From: Pontivivens sp032464575
Lineage (GTDB): Bacteria; Pseudomonadota; Alphaproteobacteria; Rhodobacterales; Rhodobacteraceae
Direction of reading: 5' to 3'
NCBI GenBank assembly: GCA_032464575.1
Contig: JAWDKM010000007.1
Coordinates: 269,804-333,803 of the forward strand
Length of the DNA stretch: 64,000 nt
Below the pieces are notes generated by a model. That model saw nothing but the letters and a program-made list of their open reading frames with translations, had not been told where the DNA came from and ran no database searches. Positions 8,810-18,035 of the stretch are shown here, piece after piece; the first letter of the stretch is position 1, and each line of letters opens with the position of its first letter. The position numbers and the translations under genes were made by a program.

Positions 8810-10380
8810 CTATTCTCACTGAGCGCGGTCTGGATGTGGCCGCGCCGGCGCGAAGCGGCCTGCTGTGGGGCGGATCGCTTATCGTAGCGCTGTTCGCCTT
8901 CATCCTCGGCACGCTGGATGCCGAAGCGATCTACACCGGCGGCGATGCCGTTCGGAAATGGCTGATGGCCCAGCTCGTCATCGAGGGCGATGCGAGCGGC
9001 GTTCCCTTCGATCACCACACGATGCGATGGGCGATCAACGGCCCGGCCATCGGGGTCATCGCGCTGTTCGGCGCGAGCGCGTTCACCTACCTCGTCGCCG
9101 TCTCCGCCGTCTTTGCCGGAGTGGTCGCACTGGTCTGGTCGCTGGGCATGCGCCTTGCCGGACCGCTGGCCGCGGCGATGGCGGTGTTCCTCGTCTTCGT
9201 CGATCCGCTGATGCTCAACACGTCCGCGCAGTTGCAGCCGACGATCTTCGGCCTCACGGGGCTCTTGATCGCGGTGGCGGCGCTGTGGAGCTGGCAGCGG
9301 GAGGAGGCGGATGTCTGGCTCGTCGTCACGGCGCTGGCGCTGTTCTTCGCCTATGGGGCCAAGATCACCAACCTCTTCTTCTTCCCCGGTCCGCTGCTGC
9401 TGCTGATGGTCATGGGCAAGTGGCGGGCGATCGCGATCATCGGCGCGATCTTCGTCGCGCTCTTCGCGGTGGAGACGTTCGCGATCCGGGCGCTGTCGGG
9501 CGGGGAGCTCGCGCTCGGCCGGATCGAGGGGCTGACGAGCGGGCGGCATGTGGACCTGATGAGCACGCATGAGGAGCTGGTCGCCTTCACCTGGGGAGAT
9601 CTCTTCCTGCGCTGGTGGCCGATGTACATCCGCGAGGTGCCTATGAAGTCGGTGATCTTCGCCTTCTTCGTCGTGGCGGCCCTGCATCCTTTCCTGCGGC
9701 GCCGGGTCTTCACCGACGAGACCAATCTGTTCCGCGCCGACGTGCTGGTGGCGATGGGGGTGAGCTTCGCGTTCTTCACCACCTTCTTCATCATATCGAT
9801 CGATCCGCTGCTGCTGGGTCAGGACCTGCGCGTGCGGTACCTCTACGTGCTGCAGCCCTTCGCGGCGCTGATGGTGGCGGCTTACGTGGCAGCGCTGCTG
9901 GGCCGGCTGCGGTTTCTGGAGCGCTGGCCGGTCGCGCTCGGCTCCGCCGCGGTTGGCTTGGCGAGCCTGGGCCTGGTCGGATGGAAGTTCGTGCGGGCCG
10001 AGATCGATCGCGACGGCGTGGACGGCATCTACGCGGTCTGGCAGGCCAACGGCTATTTCGAGGAGATGCGCACCCATCTGGAGCGCGGCTGCACGATCTA
10101 CGTCAACAACGAGCGGGCGGCGACGACGCTGCTGATGTTCGCCTTCCCGCCCGCGACGATCACGCCCAACGATGCGCTCTACTATTTCCGCCCCGACGGA
10201 TCGCCGGTGGCGGGGACCGATGCGACCGTGAGCCTGGAGATGGTGCCGGCGGAGGCGCTGGAGCTCGATCACTGGCGCCGCTCGCGCCAGCCGCTCTACC
10301 GCCTGTCGCTGACGGGCGGGGACACGCAATGCGAAGACACGCTCTATGTCGGCGACACCGACGTGCGCGTGATGCTCTGA
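8806..10380 (+). CDS. GT-C-type membrane glycosyltransferase (GT39/ArnT-like), putative
   Basis: The 524-residue protein starts at GTG 8806 (GTGA overlap). It has about ten hydrophobic segments, an acidic pair in the first external loop region (TLDAEAIYTGGDA) of the kind used by GT-C enzymes, and a soluble C-terminal part from about residue 395 that would face the periplasm. GT-C enzymes use polyprenyl-phosphate-linked sugars as donors, which fits the gene before it. I cannot assign an acceptor; lipid A, the EPS or a protein are all possible. It is weakly conserved overall, so the family call is from topology and context. Confidence 0.65.
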   Translation: MTILTERGLDVAAPARSGLLWGGSLIVALFAFILGTLDAEAIYTGGDAVRKWLMAQLVIEGDASGVPFDHHTMRWAINGPAIGVIALFGASAFTYLVAVSAVFAGVVALVWSLGMRLAGPLAAAMAVFLVFVDPLMLNTSAQLQPTIFGLTGLLIAVAALWSWQREEADVWLVVTALALFFAYGAKITNLFFFPGPLLLLMVMGKWRAIAIIGAIFVALFAVETFAIRALSGGELALGRIEGLTSGRHVDLMSTHEELVAFTWGDLFLRWWPMYIREVPMKSVIFAFFVVAALHPFLRRRVFTDETNLFRADVLVAMGVSFAFFTTFFIISIDPLLLGQDLRVRYLYVLQPFAALMVAAYVAALLGRLRFLERWPVALGSAAVGLASLGLVGWKFVRAEIDRDGVDGIYAVWQANGYFEEMRTHLERGCTIYVNNERAATTLLMFAFPPATITPNDALYYFRPDGSPVAGTDATVSLEMVPAEALELDHWRRSRQPLYRLSLTGGDTQCEDTLYVGDTDVRVML

Positions 10381-10525
10381 TCGGCGGGGACATGCCAATG
10401 ACCTGCGCCATCGACGAAAACTCTCGCGACTTTTTTCGCGCGGCTCCGCTTTCAGTTTGTGCAGGTGCAACATGACCTTCTATTGTCGCGCCGAAGGCAA
10501 AGCGATGAGGAGCGGGGACATCGCC

Positions 10526-11551
10526 ATGACACATCTCGTCACCGGGACCGCGGGATTCATCGGATTCCACGTGGCGCGCCGGTTACTGGAGCGCGGTCAC
10601 GCGGTCGTCGGTTTCGACGTGGTGAACGACTACTACGATCCGGCGCTGAAGGAAGGCCGCCTGGCCGAGCTGGAGCGGGTGGCCGAGGAGACGGGGTCCG
10701 AATGGACCTTCGTGCGCGCGGACCTCGCAGACCAGACGGCCGTCAACGACACGTTCGAGAAAGCGGGGGGATTCGAGCGGGTTATCCATCTGGCCGCGCA
10801 GGCAGGCGTTCGGCATTCGATCGAGAACCCGCATGACTACGTCAATTCGAACCTGATCGGCTTCACCAACATCCTGGAGGCGTGCCGCCATGCGAAGGTG
10901 GCACATCTGACCTATGCCTCGACCTCCTCGGTTTACGGGGCGAACACGGCAATGCCCTTCGCCGAGGAGCACGGCGTCGATCATCCGTTGCAGTTCTACG
11001 CGGCGACCAAGCGGGCGAACGAGCTGATGGCGCATGCCTACAGCCACCTCTTCCGCATCCCGACGACGGGCCTGCGCTTCTTCACGGTCTACGGGCCGTG
11101 GGGGCGTCCGGACATGGCGTTGTTCCGCTTTACCCGCGCGATCCTGGCGGAGGAGCCGATCCAGCTCTTCAACAACGGCGATCACAGCCGGGACTTCACC
11201 TATATCGACGATATCGTGGAGGGGGTGGTCCGCGTGTCGGACAATCCGGCCGCGCCCGATCCGGACTGGGATCCGGCGGTGCCGCGCCCCGACCGGTCGG
11301 ATGCGCCGTTCCGGATCTACAACATCGGGAACAATACGCCGGTGAACCTGACGGAGTATGTCAGCGCACTGGAACGCTCGCTGAACCGCAAGGCGCAGGT
11401 GGAGCTGCTGCCGATGCAGCCGGGCGATGTGCCCGACACCTATGCGGACAGTTCCGCTTTGAGCGATGCCGTGGGATACTGTCCCAGTACGCCGGTCGGC
11501 GAGGGGGTCCGGCACTTCGTGGACTGGTACAGGAGTTACTACGGTGTCTAG
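10526..11551 (+). CDS. UDP-glucuronate 4-epimerase (SDR family)
   Basis: This 341-residue extended SDR has the NAD loop TGTAGFIGFH at the N-terminus, STSSVYG and the YAATK catalytic pair. Its RPDMALFRFTRAIL segment is a signature of UDP-glucuronate 4-epimerases. It should interconvert UDP-GlcA and UDP-GalA and so supply galacturonate to the EPS. Start: the frame is open from 10457, but ATG 10526 is preceded by GAGGAGCGGGG at a good distance and is followed at once by the NAD loop, so it is preferred. The leader carries TGTGCAGGTGC at 10458-10468, also found before other genes in the window. Confidence 0.9.
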   Translation: MTHLVTGTAGFIGFHVARRLLERGHAVVGFDVVNDYYDPALKEGRLAELERVAEETGSEWTFVRADLADQTAVNDTFEKAGGFERVIHLAAQAGVRHSIENPHDYVNSNLIGFTNILEACRHAKVAHLTYASTSSVYGANTAMPFAEEHGVDHPLQFYAATKRANELMAHAYSHLFRIPTTGLRFFTVYGPWGRPDMALFRFTRAILAEEPIQLFNNGDHSRDFTYIDDIVEGVVRVSDNPAAPDPDWDPAVPRPDRSDAPFRIYNIGNNTPVNLTEYVSALERSLNRKAQVELLPMQPGDVPDTYADSSALSDAVGYCPSTPVGEGVRHFVDWYRSYYGV

Positions 11552-12893
11552 GGGGAAAGTCCTGATCAGGAGCGCGGTTTCCGCGCTCTTTCTCGTTCTG
11601 GCCCTGCCCGTGATGGCACAGGAGATCGCGGGCGTGGACCTGTCGATCTTCAACCGGGGGTCTGGCACGGTACTGGTGGTCGACACACTGGACGACGACG
11701 GCGAGGTCGGCACGCTGCGCTGGGCCGTGAACACGTGGGAGACGCGCGACGGCCAGCCGGTGGAAGGGATGCGCTACGTCGTCTTCGCCGTATCGGGCGA
11801 GATCGCGCTGGAGCGGCGGCTGGAGATCCTGCGCGACGACGTGCGCGTGGCCGGGCAGACCGCGCCGCGCAGCCGGCGGGGGCCCGCGGGCGTCACGCTG
11901 ACCGGGGCACCGCTGAAGATCCGGGGCAACCGGGTGATGGTCGAGCATATCCGCGTGCGGCCCGGCGGCGTGCGCGAGGGCGGACTGCCCGCCGACGACA
12001 TCGATGCGATCCAGATCGGCCCGGCGCTCAACGAGGGCGATCTGGAAGACATCGTACTGCGCAACGTGTCCGCCTCCTGGTCGGTGGATGAACTTGTCAG
12101 CGTCTACCCGGACTTCGGCAAACGGGTGCGCCGTGTCTCGATCCTGTCGTCGCTGCTCGCCGAGCCGCTGACCGAGGCGGGGCATCCGCGCGGCGCGCAC
12201 AATTACGGTCTGCTGCTGCGGCGCGGCGCGCGGGGCGTGCTGGTCGCGGACACGCTGATGGCGGGTGCGACGCGGCGCAACCCGACGCTGGAGCAGGGCA
12301 GCTCGGCGGCCGTCGTGAACACGCTGATCGCGAACTGGGGGGAGAAGTCGCCCCTGCACTTCATCCTGCGCGACGACATCGAGGGGGACGAGGCGGAGAT
12401 CAGCATCACCGCCATCGGCAACGTCGCGCGGGCGGGGGCCAACACCCCACCCGCGACACGCAACCGCTACATCACTGCGGAGCCGAGCCAGATGGACGAG
12501 TTGCAGGACGACGCGCCCGTGGTGCTGTTCGCCCGCGACAACATCGTGAACGGGCGCCGGGACCGGACGCCGAGCGGATCATGGCTGCAACGGGTCGACA
12601 CGCCGCCGGTCATCGCGCGCCGCGAGCTGCTGCCCGCCAGCGAGGTGCCCGACCGGGTCTTCGCCCACGCCGGGGCCTGGCCGGATGCGCGCGACGCGAC
12701 CGATGCGCGGATTGTGCGCGAAATCGAGACGGGCACCCATCGCTGGACGGCCACGCCGCCGGACGACGCGGCAACGCCGCTCGCGCGGGGAATGCCGGCC
12801 GTGCCCGAGGAGCCGTTCACACCCGCCGGGGTGCGGATGAGCCGGATCGGCGTCTGGCTCGAAACGCTGCACCGCGCGGCGGGCGGGATCTGA
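11544..12893 (+). CDS. Secreted parallel beta-helix protein, pectate lyase-like
   Basis: Starting at GTG 11544 (AGGAG 8 bases before; 8-base overlap with the epimerase), this 449-residue protein has a signal peptide ending VMAQ and then the pattern of a polysaccharide-lyase right-handed beta-helix: GTLRWAVN early, a long series of short V/I strands, VEHIRVRPG, NVSASWSVDE and ARDNIVNG. The SWSVDE segment resembles the pectate-lyase core WCDHS/WSxDE region. Acting on uronate polymers would fit the UDP-GalA made by the gene before it; it could trim or release the EPS in the periplasm. Catalytic residues are not certain, so a non-enzymatic binding role is possible. Confidence 0.72.
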   Translation: MSRGKVLIRSAVSALFLVLALPVMAQEIAGVDLSIFNRGSGTVLVVDTLDDDGEVGTLRWAVNTWETRDGQPVEGMRYVVFAVSGEIALERRLEILRDDVRVAGQTAPRSRRGPAGVTLTGAPLKIRGNRVMVEHIRVRPGGVREGGLPADDIDAIQIGPALNEGDLEDIVLRNVSASWSVDELVSVYPDFGKRVRRVSILSSLLAEPLTEAGHPRGAHNYGLLLRRGARGVLVADTLMAGATRRNPTLEQGSSAAVVNTLIANWGEKSPLHFILRDDIEGDEAEISITAIGNVARAGANTPPATRNRYITAEPSQMDELQDDAPVVLFARDNIVNGRRDRTPSGSWLQRVDTPPVIARRELLPASEVPDRVFAHAGAWPDARDATDARIVREIETGTHRWTATPPDDAATPLARGMPAVPEEPFTPAGVRMSRIGVWLETLHRAAGGI

Positions 12894-12897
12894 GGCC

Positions 12898-14010
12898 CTA
12901 CGCCTCCGCCGGAAGGTCGGAGCCGCGGGGCTGGTCGAGCAGTGCCTCGAACAGCGCCTCGGTCCGGCGGGCGACGTCGTCCCAGCTCGCGAAGATCGAC
13001 TTGTCGATGCGGAAGCGGTCGATCTCCCCATCGGCGGCAAGAACGATCTTGGCCGTCAGTTCCTCGATGTTGCCGACGCGGAAGAACTGCTCGGCGCTCA
13101 GCGGCAGGTCCGAGTTCTCGTCGATGTCGCTGACCACCAGCGGCGCGTCGTGGCTGATCGCCTCGAGGATCGCGTTCGACAGCCCCTCGTGGCGGGAACT
13201 GTTCACATACATCAGGCAGGAGCCGTAGAGCGCGCCGATCTGGTCGCGCGGCAGACGGCCGGTGAAGACCACGTCGTCGCCCGCGATGGCCTGCAGCTTC
13301 TGCAGCTCGCCCGAGCCGTCATCGCCGCCGACGAGGACGAGCTTGCCCATGTCGGGCCGCTGCTCCTTCGCCTTCTGGAAGGCGGTGATGAGCGTGGTGA
13401 AATCCTTCTGCCAGGTGATCCGCCCGACGGAGAGGAGGAAGCGGTCCTTCTCCAGCCCCCAGGGCGCGAGGTCCTCGGGCGTCACGTCCACATGCACCGG
13501 GTCGATGGCGTTCGGGATGACCACGACCTTGTCGGTCACGTTCCGGTCCACGAGGCGGTTCTTCAGGCTGTCGGTGACGGAGATCACCGCGTCCGCGTAG
13601 CGCAGCTGCCACTCGCAGAAGCGGAAGGCGGTGCGCCCGATCGGGCCCCACTTGCCGTTGAGATAGTCGGCCGAACCGTAGCGGACGGTGACGCGCTTGG
13701 CGAAGATCTTGTAGACCATCAGGAAGAATGCCGCGTTCAGGCCCTGGCAATGCACGATGTCGGGCCGCATCCGCGCGATGTGCCAGATGGAGGCCATATA
13801 CATGTAGAGCTTGTCGGTGCCGAGGATGCGGACGGACGGGAGGCGGATGATGTTCACGCCGCGGTATTCCGTCGCCTCGGTGAACTCCGCGAGACACAGC
13901 ATCGTCACGTCGTGACGGCGGGCGATCACCGGGAAGATCATCTCCGCGCTCTTCTCGGCGCCCCCCTCGACGTTCGGGATGCCACGGGCCCCGGGAGAAA
14001 CGATTTTCAT
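12898..14010 (-). CDS. GT4-family glycosyltransferase
   Basis: The 370-residue GT-B enzyme starts at ATG 14008-14010 (MKIVSPG); upstream in-frame codons do not look coding. It has an N-terminal GGAEK loop typical of GT4, PNAIDP, SVGRITWQKDF and the E-x7-E motif EGLSNAILE. It would transfer a sugar from an NDP donor to the growing lipid-linked EPS repeat unit on the cytoplasmic face. It is convergent with the lyase-like gene (4-base gap) and divergent from the GT4 at 14105; the shared region holds palindrome copy 2. Confidence 0.88.
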   Translation of the reverse strand: MKIVSPGARGIPNVEGGAEKSAEMIFPVIARRHDVTMLCLAEFTEATEYRGVNIIRLPSVRILGTDKLYMYMASIWHIARMRPDIVHCQGLNAAFFLMVYKIFAKRVTVRYGSADYLNGKWGPIGRTAFRFCEWQLRYADAVISVTDSLKNRLVDRNVTDKVVVIPNAIDPVHVDVTPEDLAPWGLEKDRFLLSVGRITWQKDFTTLITAFQKAKEQRPDMGKLVLVGGDDGSGELQKLQAIAGDDVVFTGRLPRDQIGALYGSCLMYVNSSRHEGLSNAILEAISHDAPLVVSDIDENSDLPLSAEQFFRVGNIEELTAKIVLAADGEIDRFRIDKSIFASWDDVARRTEALFEALLDQPRGSDLPAEA

Positions 14011-14045
14011 GTGATAGCTCCGATTGACGTTCGCACCTGCACAAT

Positions 14046-14058
14046 CAACTATGAGTTG
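14046..14058. promoter_or_regulatory. EPS palindrome, copy 2 (CAACT-ATG-AGTTG)
   Basis: A perfect inverted repeat between two divergent GT4 genes, 36 bases from the start at 14010 and 47 bases from that at 14105. It could control both. A second shared element, GCACCTGCACA, lies next to it at 14033-14043. Confidence 0.7.
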
Positions 14059-14104
14059 TACCACAACCACAAGACTTCGCCATCTTTTCTGAGGGTTGCC
14101 CCCC

Positions 14105-15310
14105 ATGAACGCGACACCGCTGCGGATCACGTATCTGCTGATGAGCTGGCCGATGCCCAGCCAGCCCTTCGCCATCTCCGACGTGCTTGCACTGCAAAAT
14201 CTGGGGCATTCGGTGACGGTTCGGGCGCTTCGCCCCGCCCAGCCGGAGCATCTGGAGGCGGCGCGGGAGTACGGCCTGACCCTGGATGAGCGGAGCCATC
14301 CGACGTGGAAAGGCACAGGAAGCGTTGCCGTCCGGCCACGCAACCTCGGCCTCGCGACGCGCCTCGCCGGGGTGATCTCGCGGCATGTGGGTGCGCGCGG
14401 CGGCCAGCTCGCCCGCGCGACCGCGCTGATTCCCCGGCTGGTCGATATCGCCGACGAGATGCGGGACGATCCACCCGATGTGGTGCACGCGTTCTGGGGG
14501 CATTACCCGGCGCTTGCCCTCCCGCTGGTCGAGCGGGTGGCACCGAAGGCCGTTCGCTCGATGTTCCTGGGCGCCTATGACCTGACCACGCATTTCCTGC
14601 CTGCCGCGCCGCATCTCGCGGCCACGTCGCACACGGTGTTCACCCATGCGGCCGAGAACCTGGAGCTCTTGGCCGAGCGCGGAGTCGATCCTGACCGCGT
14701 GACGGTGGTGCCGCGGGGCATTCCGCTGGACCTCGCCAATACGCCGGCCGGGGAGAAGGAGCCGGGGCTGATCCTGACGGCAGCGAACTTCCAGAAGGCC
14801 AAGAACATCGACCGGATCATCGACGCGATGCCCATGGTCCTCGCGAAGCATCCCGGCGCACGGCTGGAGATCGCGGGCGACGGGGCGGAGCGCGAAGCGC
14901 TCAAGGCGCAGGTGGCGCGGCTGGACCTGGCGGAGAAGGTGACGTTCCTCGGCATGTTGCCGCGCGAGGCGCTGTTCGCGAGGATGCGCGCCGCCACGAT
15001 CTTCGCCTTTGCGTCCACCAAACCCTCCGAACGGCTGCCCAATGTGGTCAAGGAGGCGATGCTGGCGCGCTGCCACATCATCACCTCGCACACGCCGGGG
15101 ATCGAGGCGCTGGTGGAGGACGGCGCGACCGGGGAGATCGCCCGGGACATCGCGCCCGAGGCGCTGGCCCAGCGGATCGACGCGGCATTGGTTGAGAAGA
15201 AGCAGGAAACGTCCGGACCGCTGAGCGAGAAGCACATCCGCGACCACTTCTCGGCGGAGGCGGCGATGGAACGCTACGTGGACCGGTGGCGGGGTGGCGC
15301 GGGGGTCTGA
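14105..15310 (+). CDS. GT4-family glycosyltransferase (WcaL/AmsK-like)
   Basis: This is a 401-residue GT-B enzyme. The start ATG 14105 follows GAGGG at 14091-14095. Landmarks are HAFWGHYPA, HTVFTHAAENLELL, VVPRGIPLD, TAANFQKAKNIDRII and the E-x7-E motif ERLPNVVKE, typical of colanic-acid-type GT4 enzymes. It should add one sugar of the EPS repeat. It is convergent with the RTX-type gene. The two stop codons are bracketed by a 7-bp inverted repeat (GTCTGAG 15305-15311, CTCAGAC 15328-15334), a possible weak bidirectional terminator. Confidence 0.88.
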   Translation: MNATPLRITYLLMSWPMPSQPFAISDVLALQNLGHSVTVRALRPAQPEHLEAAREYGLTLDERSHPTWKGTGSVAVRPRNLGLATRLAGVISRHVGARGGQLARATALIPRLVDIADEMRDDPPDVVHAFWGHYPALALPLVERVAPKAVRSMFLGAYDLTTHFLPAAPHLAATSHTVFTHAAENLELLAERGVDPDRVTVVPRGIPLDLANTPAGEKEPGLILTAANFQKAKNIDRIIDAMPMVLAKHPGARLEIAGDGAEREALKAQVARLDLAEKVTFLGMLPREALFARMRAATIFAFASTKPSERLPNVVKEAMLARCHIITSHTPGIEALVEDGATGEIARDIAPEALAQRIDAALVEKKQETSGPLSEKHIRDHFSAEAAMERYVDRWRGGAGV

Positions 15311-15328
15311 GCCCCGCGCCATCCGTTC

Positions 15329-16879
15329 TCAGACGAAGAGGAAGTCGTCGACACCGATATTGGCGCTCTCGAAATTCGCGAGCCGGATCTCGTCGCCCCG
15401 GTCGCCGTAGCGGATCAGGGTGTCGAGGCCGCTGTCGAAGACGCCGAGATCGCCGAAGCCGAGGCCCGTGGGCCGCAGGTCGATGAGGTCGAGACCGTCC
15501 TCGAAGTCGGTGATGGTGTCGCTGTCGTCGCCGAAGGCGAAGACGAAGGTGTCGCGCCCGCCCATGCCGGTGAGCGTGTCGTCGTCGTTGTCGCCCTCGA
15601 TCACGTTGGCGCCGTCGTCGCCGATCAGGGCATTCTCTCCGCGCGTGCCGATCAGGTTCTCGATATTGGAGAAGGTCTCCGTCGCGCCGTTGGCGAAGTT
15701 CGCCTCGCCGGTGTTGAGGTCGATGTCGGCGTCGGCGCTGGTATAGCTGAAGTCGAGCGTGTCGCTGCCCGCTCCGCCGTCGAAGGTGTCGATGCCGAGG
15801 CCGCCGATCAGGATGTCGTTGCCCCCTGCCCCGACGAGGATGTTGTCCGCGTCGTTGCCGGTGATGACGTTGTCGCCGTCGGTGCCGATCACGTTCTCGA
15901 CGTTGCGCACCGTCTCGGTCACGCGGCCGAGGAAGATCGCCTCCTCCCGGTCGAGATTTATATCCGCATCGGCCGTCGTGTAGCTGAAATCGACCGTATC
16001 CACGCCGGAGCCGCCGTCGAAGAAGTCGATGCCGGTGTTGCCGATCATCAGGTCGTCGCCGGCGCCGCCGAGGAGGATCTCCTCCCCGTCCTTCTCGCCG
16101 TCCGCGTCGGTGCCGATCAAGGTGTCGTTGCCCTCGCCGCCGCGCAGCTCGGCCGCGAACTTCTGGGAGATGATGAGGTCGTCGCCCTCGTTCCCCTCGG
16201 CGAGGCCGCCGCGGACGAAGATGGTGTCGTTGCCCTCGCGGCCGTAGATTTCGCCGTTGCCGGTGAGGACGTTGTCGACGGACGAACCGAAGATGATGCT
16301 CTCGCCGCGCGGGCCGATTAGGTTCTCGATGTTCACGATGGTCTCGACCACCTGCTCGCCGCGGGGGCCGAGCACCTGGGTGAAGTCGAAGATGATGGTC
16401 CCGGCTTCCAGGTCGATGGTCGCGCCGATCGGCTTGTCGCTGTCGTTCAGCGTGACGGTGTCGATGCCGTCGCCGCCGTCGAACGAATCGATGCCCTTGC
16501 GGCCGTCGAAGAAGTCGTTGCCGCCGCCGCCGATGAAGGTGTCGTCGGGATCGTCGCCGAAGCCGCCGATGAAGACGTTGTCGTTGTCATCCCCGATGAA
16601 CGTGGTCCCCGCGCCCGCCGCGCCGATCGCGTTCTCGACGTTCACGATGGTCTCGACCGTGCCGCCGGGAAAGCGGATCTCGCCCGCCGGAAGGTCGATG
16701 ACGACGGTGCCGGACTTGTAGCTGAAATCAACCGTGTCGGTCCCCTCACCGCCGTCGAAGCTGTCGACGCCCAACCCGCCGCTGAGCGTGTCGTCCCCGG
16801 CCAGGCCGATCAGGTTTTCGTCGCGGTCGTCCCCTGCCAGCGAATCGTCACCCGCTGTCCCGATGATATCAATAGCCAT
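15329..16879 (-). CDS. RTX-type (hemolysin-type) calcium-binding repeat protein
   Basis: The 516-residue protein is very acidic and is built of repeats of the form GGxGxDxhxG (GGAGDDLMIG, GAGGNDILIG, GGEGNDTLIG) interspersed with recurring blocks VDTVDFSYTTAD... and VETIVNVENLIG. Such repeats bind Ca2+ in a beta-roll outside the cell. There is no signal peptide, as expected for type I secretion; the C-terminus is a hydrophobic F-L-F-V end like type I signals. ATG 16877-16879 (MAIDIIG) is preferred over 16912 because GGGGGC lies about 10 bases before it. Located inside the EPS locus, it may be a matrix or adhesion protein. No transporter for it is seen in the window. Confidence 0.85.
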   Translation of the reverse strand: MAIDIIGTAGDDSLAGDDRDENLIGLAGDDTLSGGLGVDSFDGGEGTDTVDFSYKSGTVVIDLPAGEIRFPGGTVETIVNVENAIGAAGAGTTFIGDDNDNVFIGGFGDDPDDTFIGGGGNDFFDGRKGIDSFDGGDGIDTVTLNDSDKPIGATIDLEAGTIIFDFTQVLGPRGEQVVETIVNIENLIGPRGESIIFGSSVDNVLTGNGEIYGREGNDTIFVRGGLAEGNEGDDLIISQKFAAELRGGEGNDTLIGTDADGEKDGEEILLGGAGDDLMIGNTGIDFFDGGSGVDTVDFSYTTADADINLDREEAIFLGRVTETVRNVENVIGTDGDNVITGNDADNILVGAGGNDILIGGLGIDTFDGGAGSDTLDFSYTSADADIDLNTGEANFANGATETFSNIENLIGTRGENALIGDDGANVIEGDNDDDTLTGMGGRDTFVFAFGDDSDTITDFEDGLDLIDLRPTGLGFGDLGVFDSGLDTLIRYGDRGDEIRLANFESANIGVDDFLFV

Positions 16880-16931
16880 GTTTCTTGTGCCCCCTAGCGT
16901 GATCCGGCCCACCGTCCGACGAACCGGTATC

Positions 16932-16946
16932 TACACGTATAGGTTG
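16932..16946 (-). promoter_or_regulatory. Degenerate EPS palindrome half-site upstream of the RTX-type gene
   Basis: On the minus strand this reads CAACCTATACGTGTA. The same pattern CAACCTATnnGTGTA occurs at 21186-21200. One arm equals the CAACC arm of the EPS palindrome; the other arm is degenerate. It lies about 55 bases upstream of the start at 16879. Confidence 0.4.
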
Positions 16947-17039
16947 CACATATGACAGTGCCACGCACCTAAGCGGTTAAAAGAGTGCCCGAACGTTGGA
17001 GTGCGGTTTCCAGATCACAACTGCCCGAACGACAGGCAA

Positions 17040-18035
17040 TCAACCGCCGATCGGACCCGTCCGAAGCTCCAGCCCGCGGCGCACCGAGGGCCTCAGGACG
17101 CGGGACCAGACGGCGCCGGTCCGGCTGGCGGAGAGCAGTGCGGAGGCGACCCGCACGATGGGCAGATTCGGATGCTCGGTCCGCGCTGCCGTGATCAGCT
17201 TCTCGGCGTTCTCCGTCTCCTCGATGGCGAGCATCTTGATGCCGACGCGTGCGAAGCGGCCGGCGAGGCTGGCCGAGCGGGTGCGCAGGAGCCCCGCGGC
17301 GGGGCCGAGCCGCTCCAGCGGATCGGGGCGGCCGGCGGCCACCTCGCGCCCGCAATGGACGGCGAATTCGGAGAGCATGCCCTGCAGGATCAGCTTCTCC
17401 GCCGTGGTGGAGACGCCGCCCGCGAGCCGCTTGCGGCGGTAGAGCACCTCGGGCACCACGGCGTGGTCGGCGTGCCGGCTCATGCGGACCCAGAGGTCGC
17501 GGTCCTGGGCGAAGCGGAAGAATTCACGGTAGCCGCCGACCCTGTCGAAGAGATCGCGGCGATACATGACCTCGCCATGCGTGAAGGGATTGCGCTTCAG
17601 GATGTCCTCGCGCAGCGGCATGTCGTCGGTGGGCTTCTTGAGCTCGAGGGCCTGGCCCACCAGATCCTCGTTCTCGATCCAGCAGCCGACGAGGCCGATC
17701 TCGGGCCGGGCCTCCAGGATCGCCGCCTGCTTCGCGATGCGCGTGGGCTGGGAGATGTCGCCGGAGCCGTGGATCGCGACGTACTTGCCGCGGCTCGACC
17801 GGATGGCCGCGTTCACCGCGGCGACGAAGCCCATGTTCTGGTGCCGCCGCACGATCAGGCGGGGATCGTCCAGCGCCTCCAGCGCTGCGCCGGTCCCGTC
17901 GGTGGAGCCGTCGTCGGCGGCGATGATCTCGATGTTCCGCTCGGTCTGGTCGAACAGGCTCTGCATGGCCTCCCGCACGTGGCCGACGCGGTTGTAGTAC
18001 ACCGTGACGACGGAAACGAGCGGCTGGTCGGTCAT
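17040..18035 (-). CDS. GT2-family glycosyltransferase
   Basis: The 331-residue GT-A enzyme starts at ATG 18033-18035, overlapping the flippase stop. It shows VSVVTVYYNR at the N-terminus, AADDGSTDGT, then AIHGSGDISQP where many GT2s have a DxD; the final D is kept. A C-terminal helical part follows. It probably adds a sugar to the lipid-linked EPS unit. It is the last gene of a minus-strand unit with the flippase and, upstream, the ExoF-like gene. Confidence 0.83.
   Translation of the reverse strand: MTDQPLVSVVTVYYNRVGHVREAMQSLFDQTERNIEIIAADDGSTDGTGAALEALDDPRLIVRRHQNMGFVAAVNAAIRSSRGKYVAIHGSGDISQPTRIAKQAAILEARPEIGLVGCWIENEDLVGQALELKKPTDDMPLREDILKRNPFTHGEVMYRRDLFDRVGGYREFFRFAQDRDLWVRMSRHADHAVVPEVLYRRKRLAGGVSTTAEKLILQGMLSEFAVHCGREVAAGRPDPLERLGPAAGLLRTRSASLAGRFARVGIKMLAIEETENAEKLITAARTEHPNLPIVRVASALLSASRTGAVWSRVLRPSVRRGLELRTGPIGG

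Noticed and set aside
6887..10473. Two long minus-strand frames (630 and 566 codons) opposite the EPS genes
   Set aside because: Composition is His/Arg/Asp-rich without motifs; the plus strand has clear SDR, GT2 and membrane proteins.
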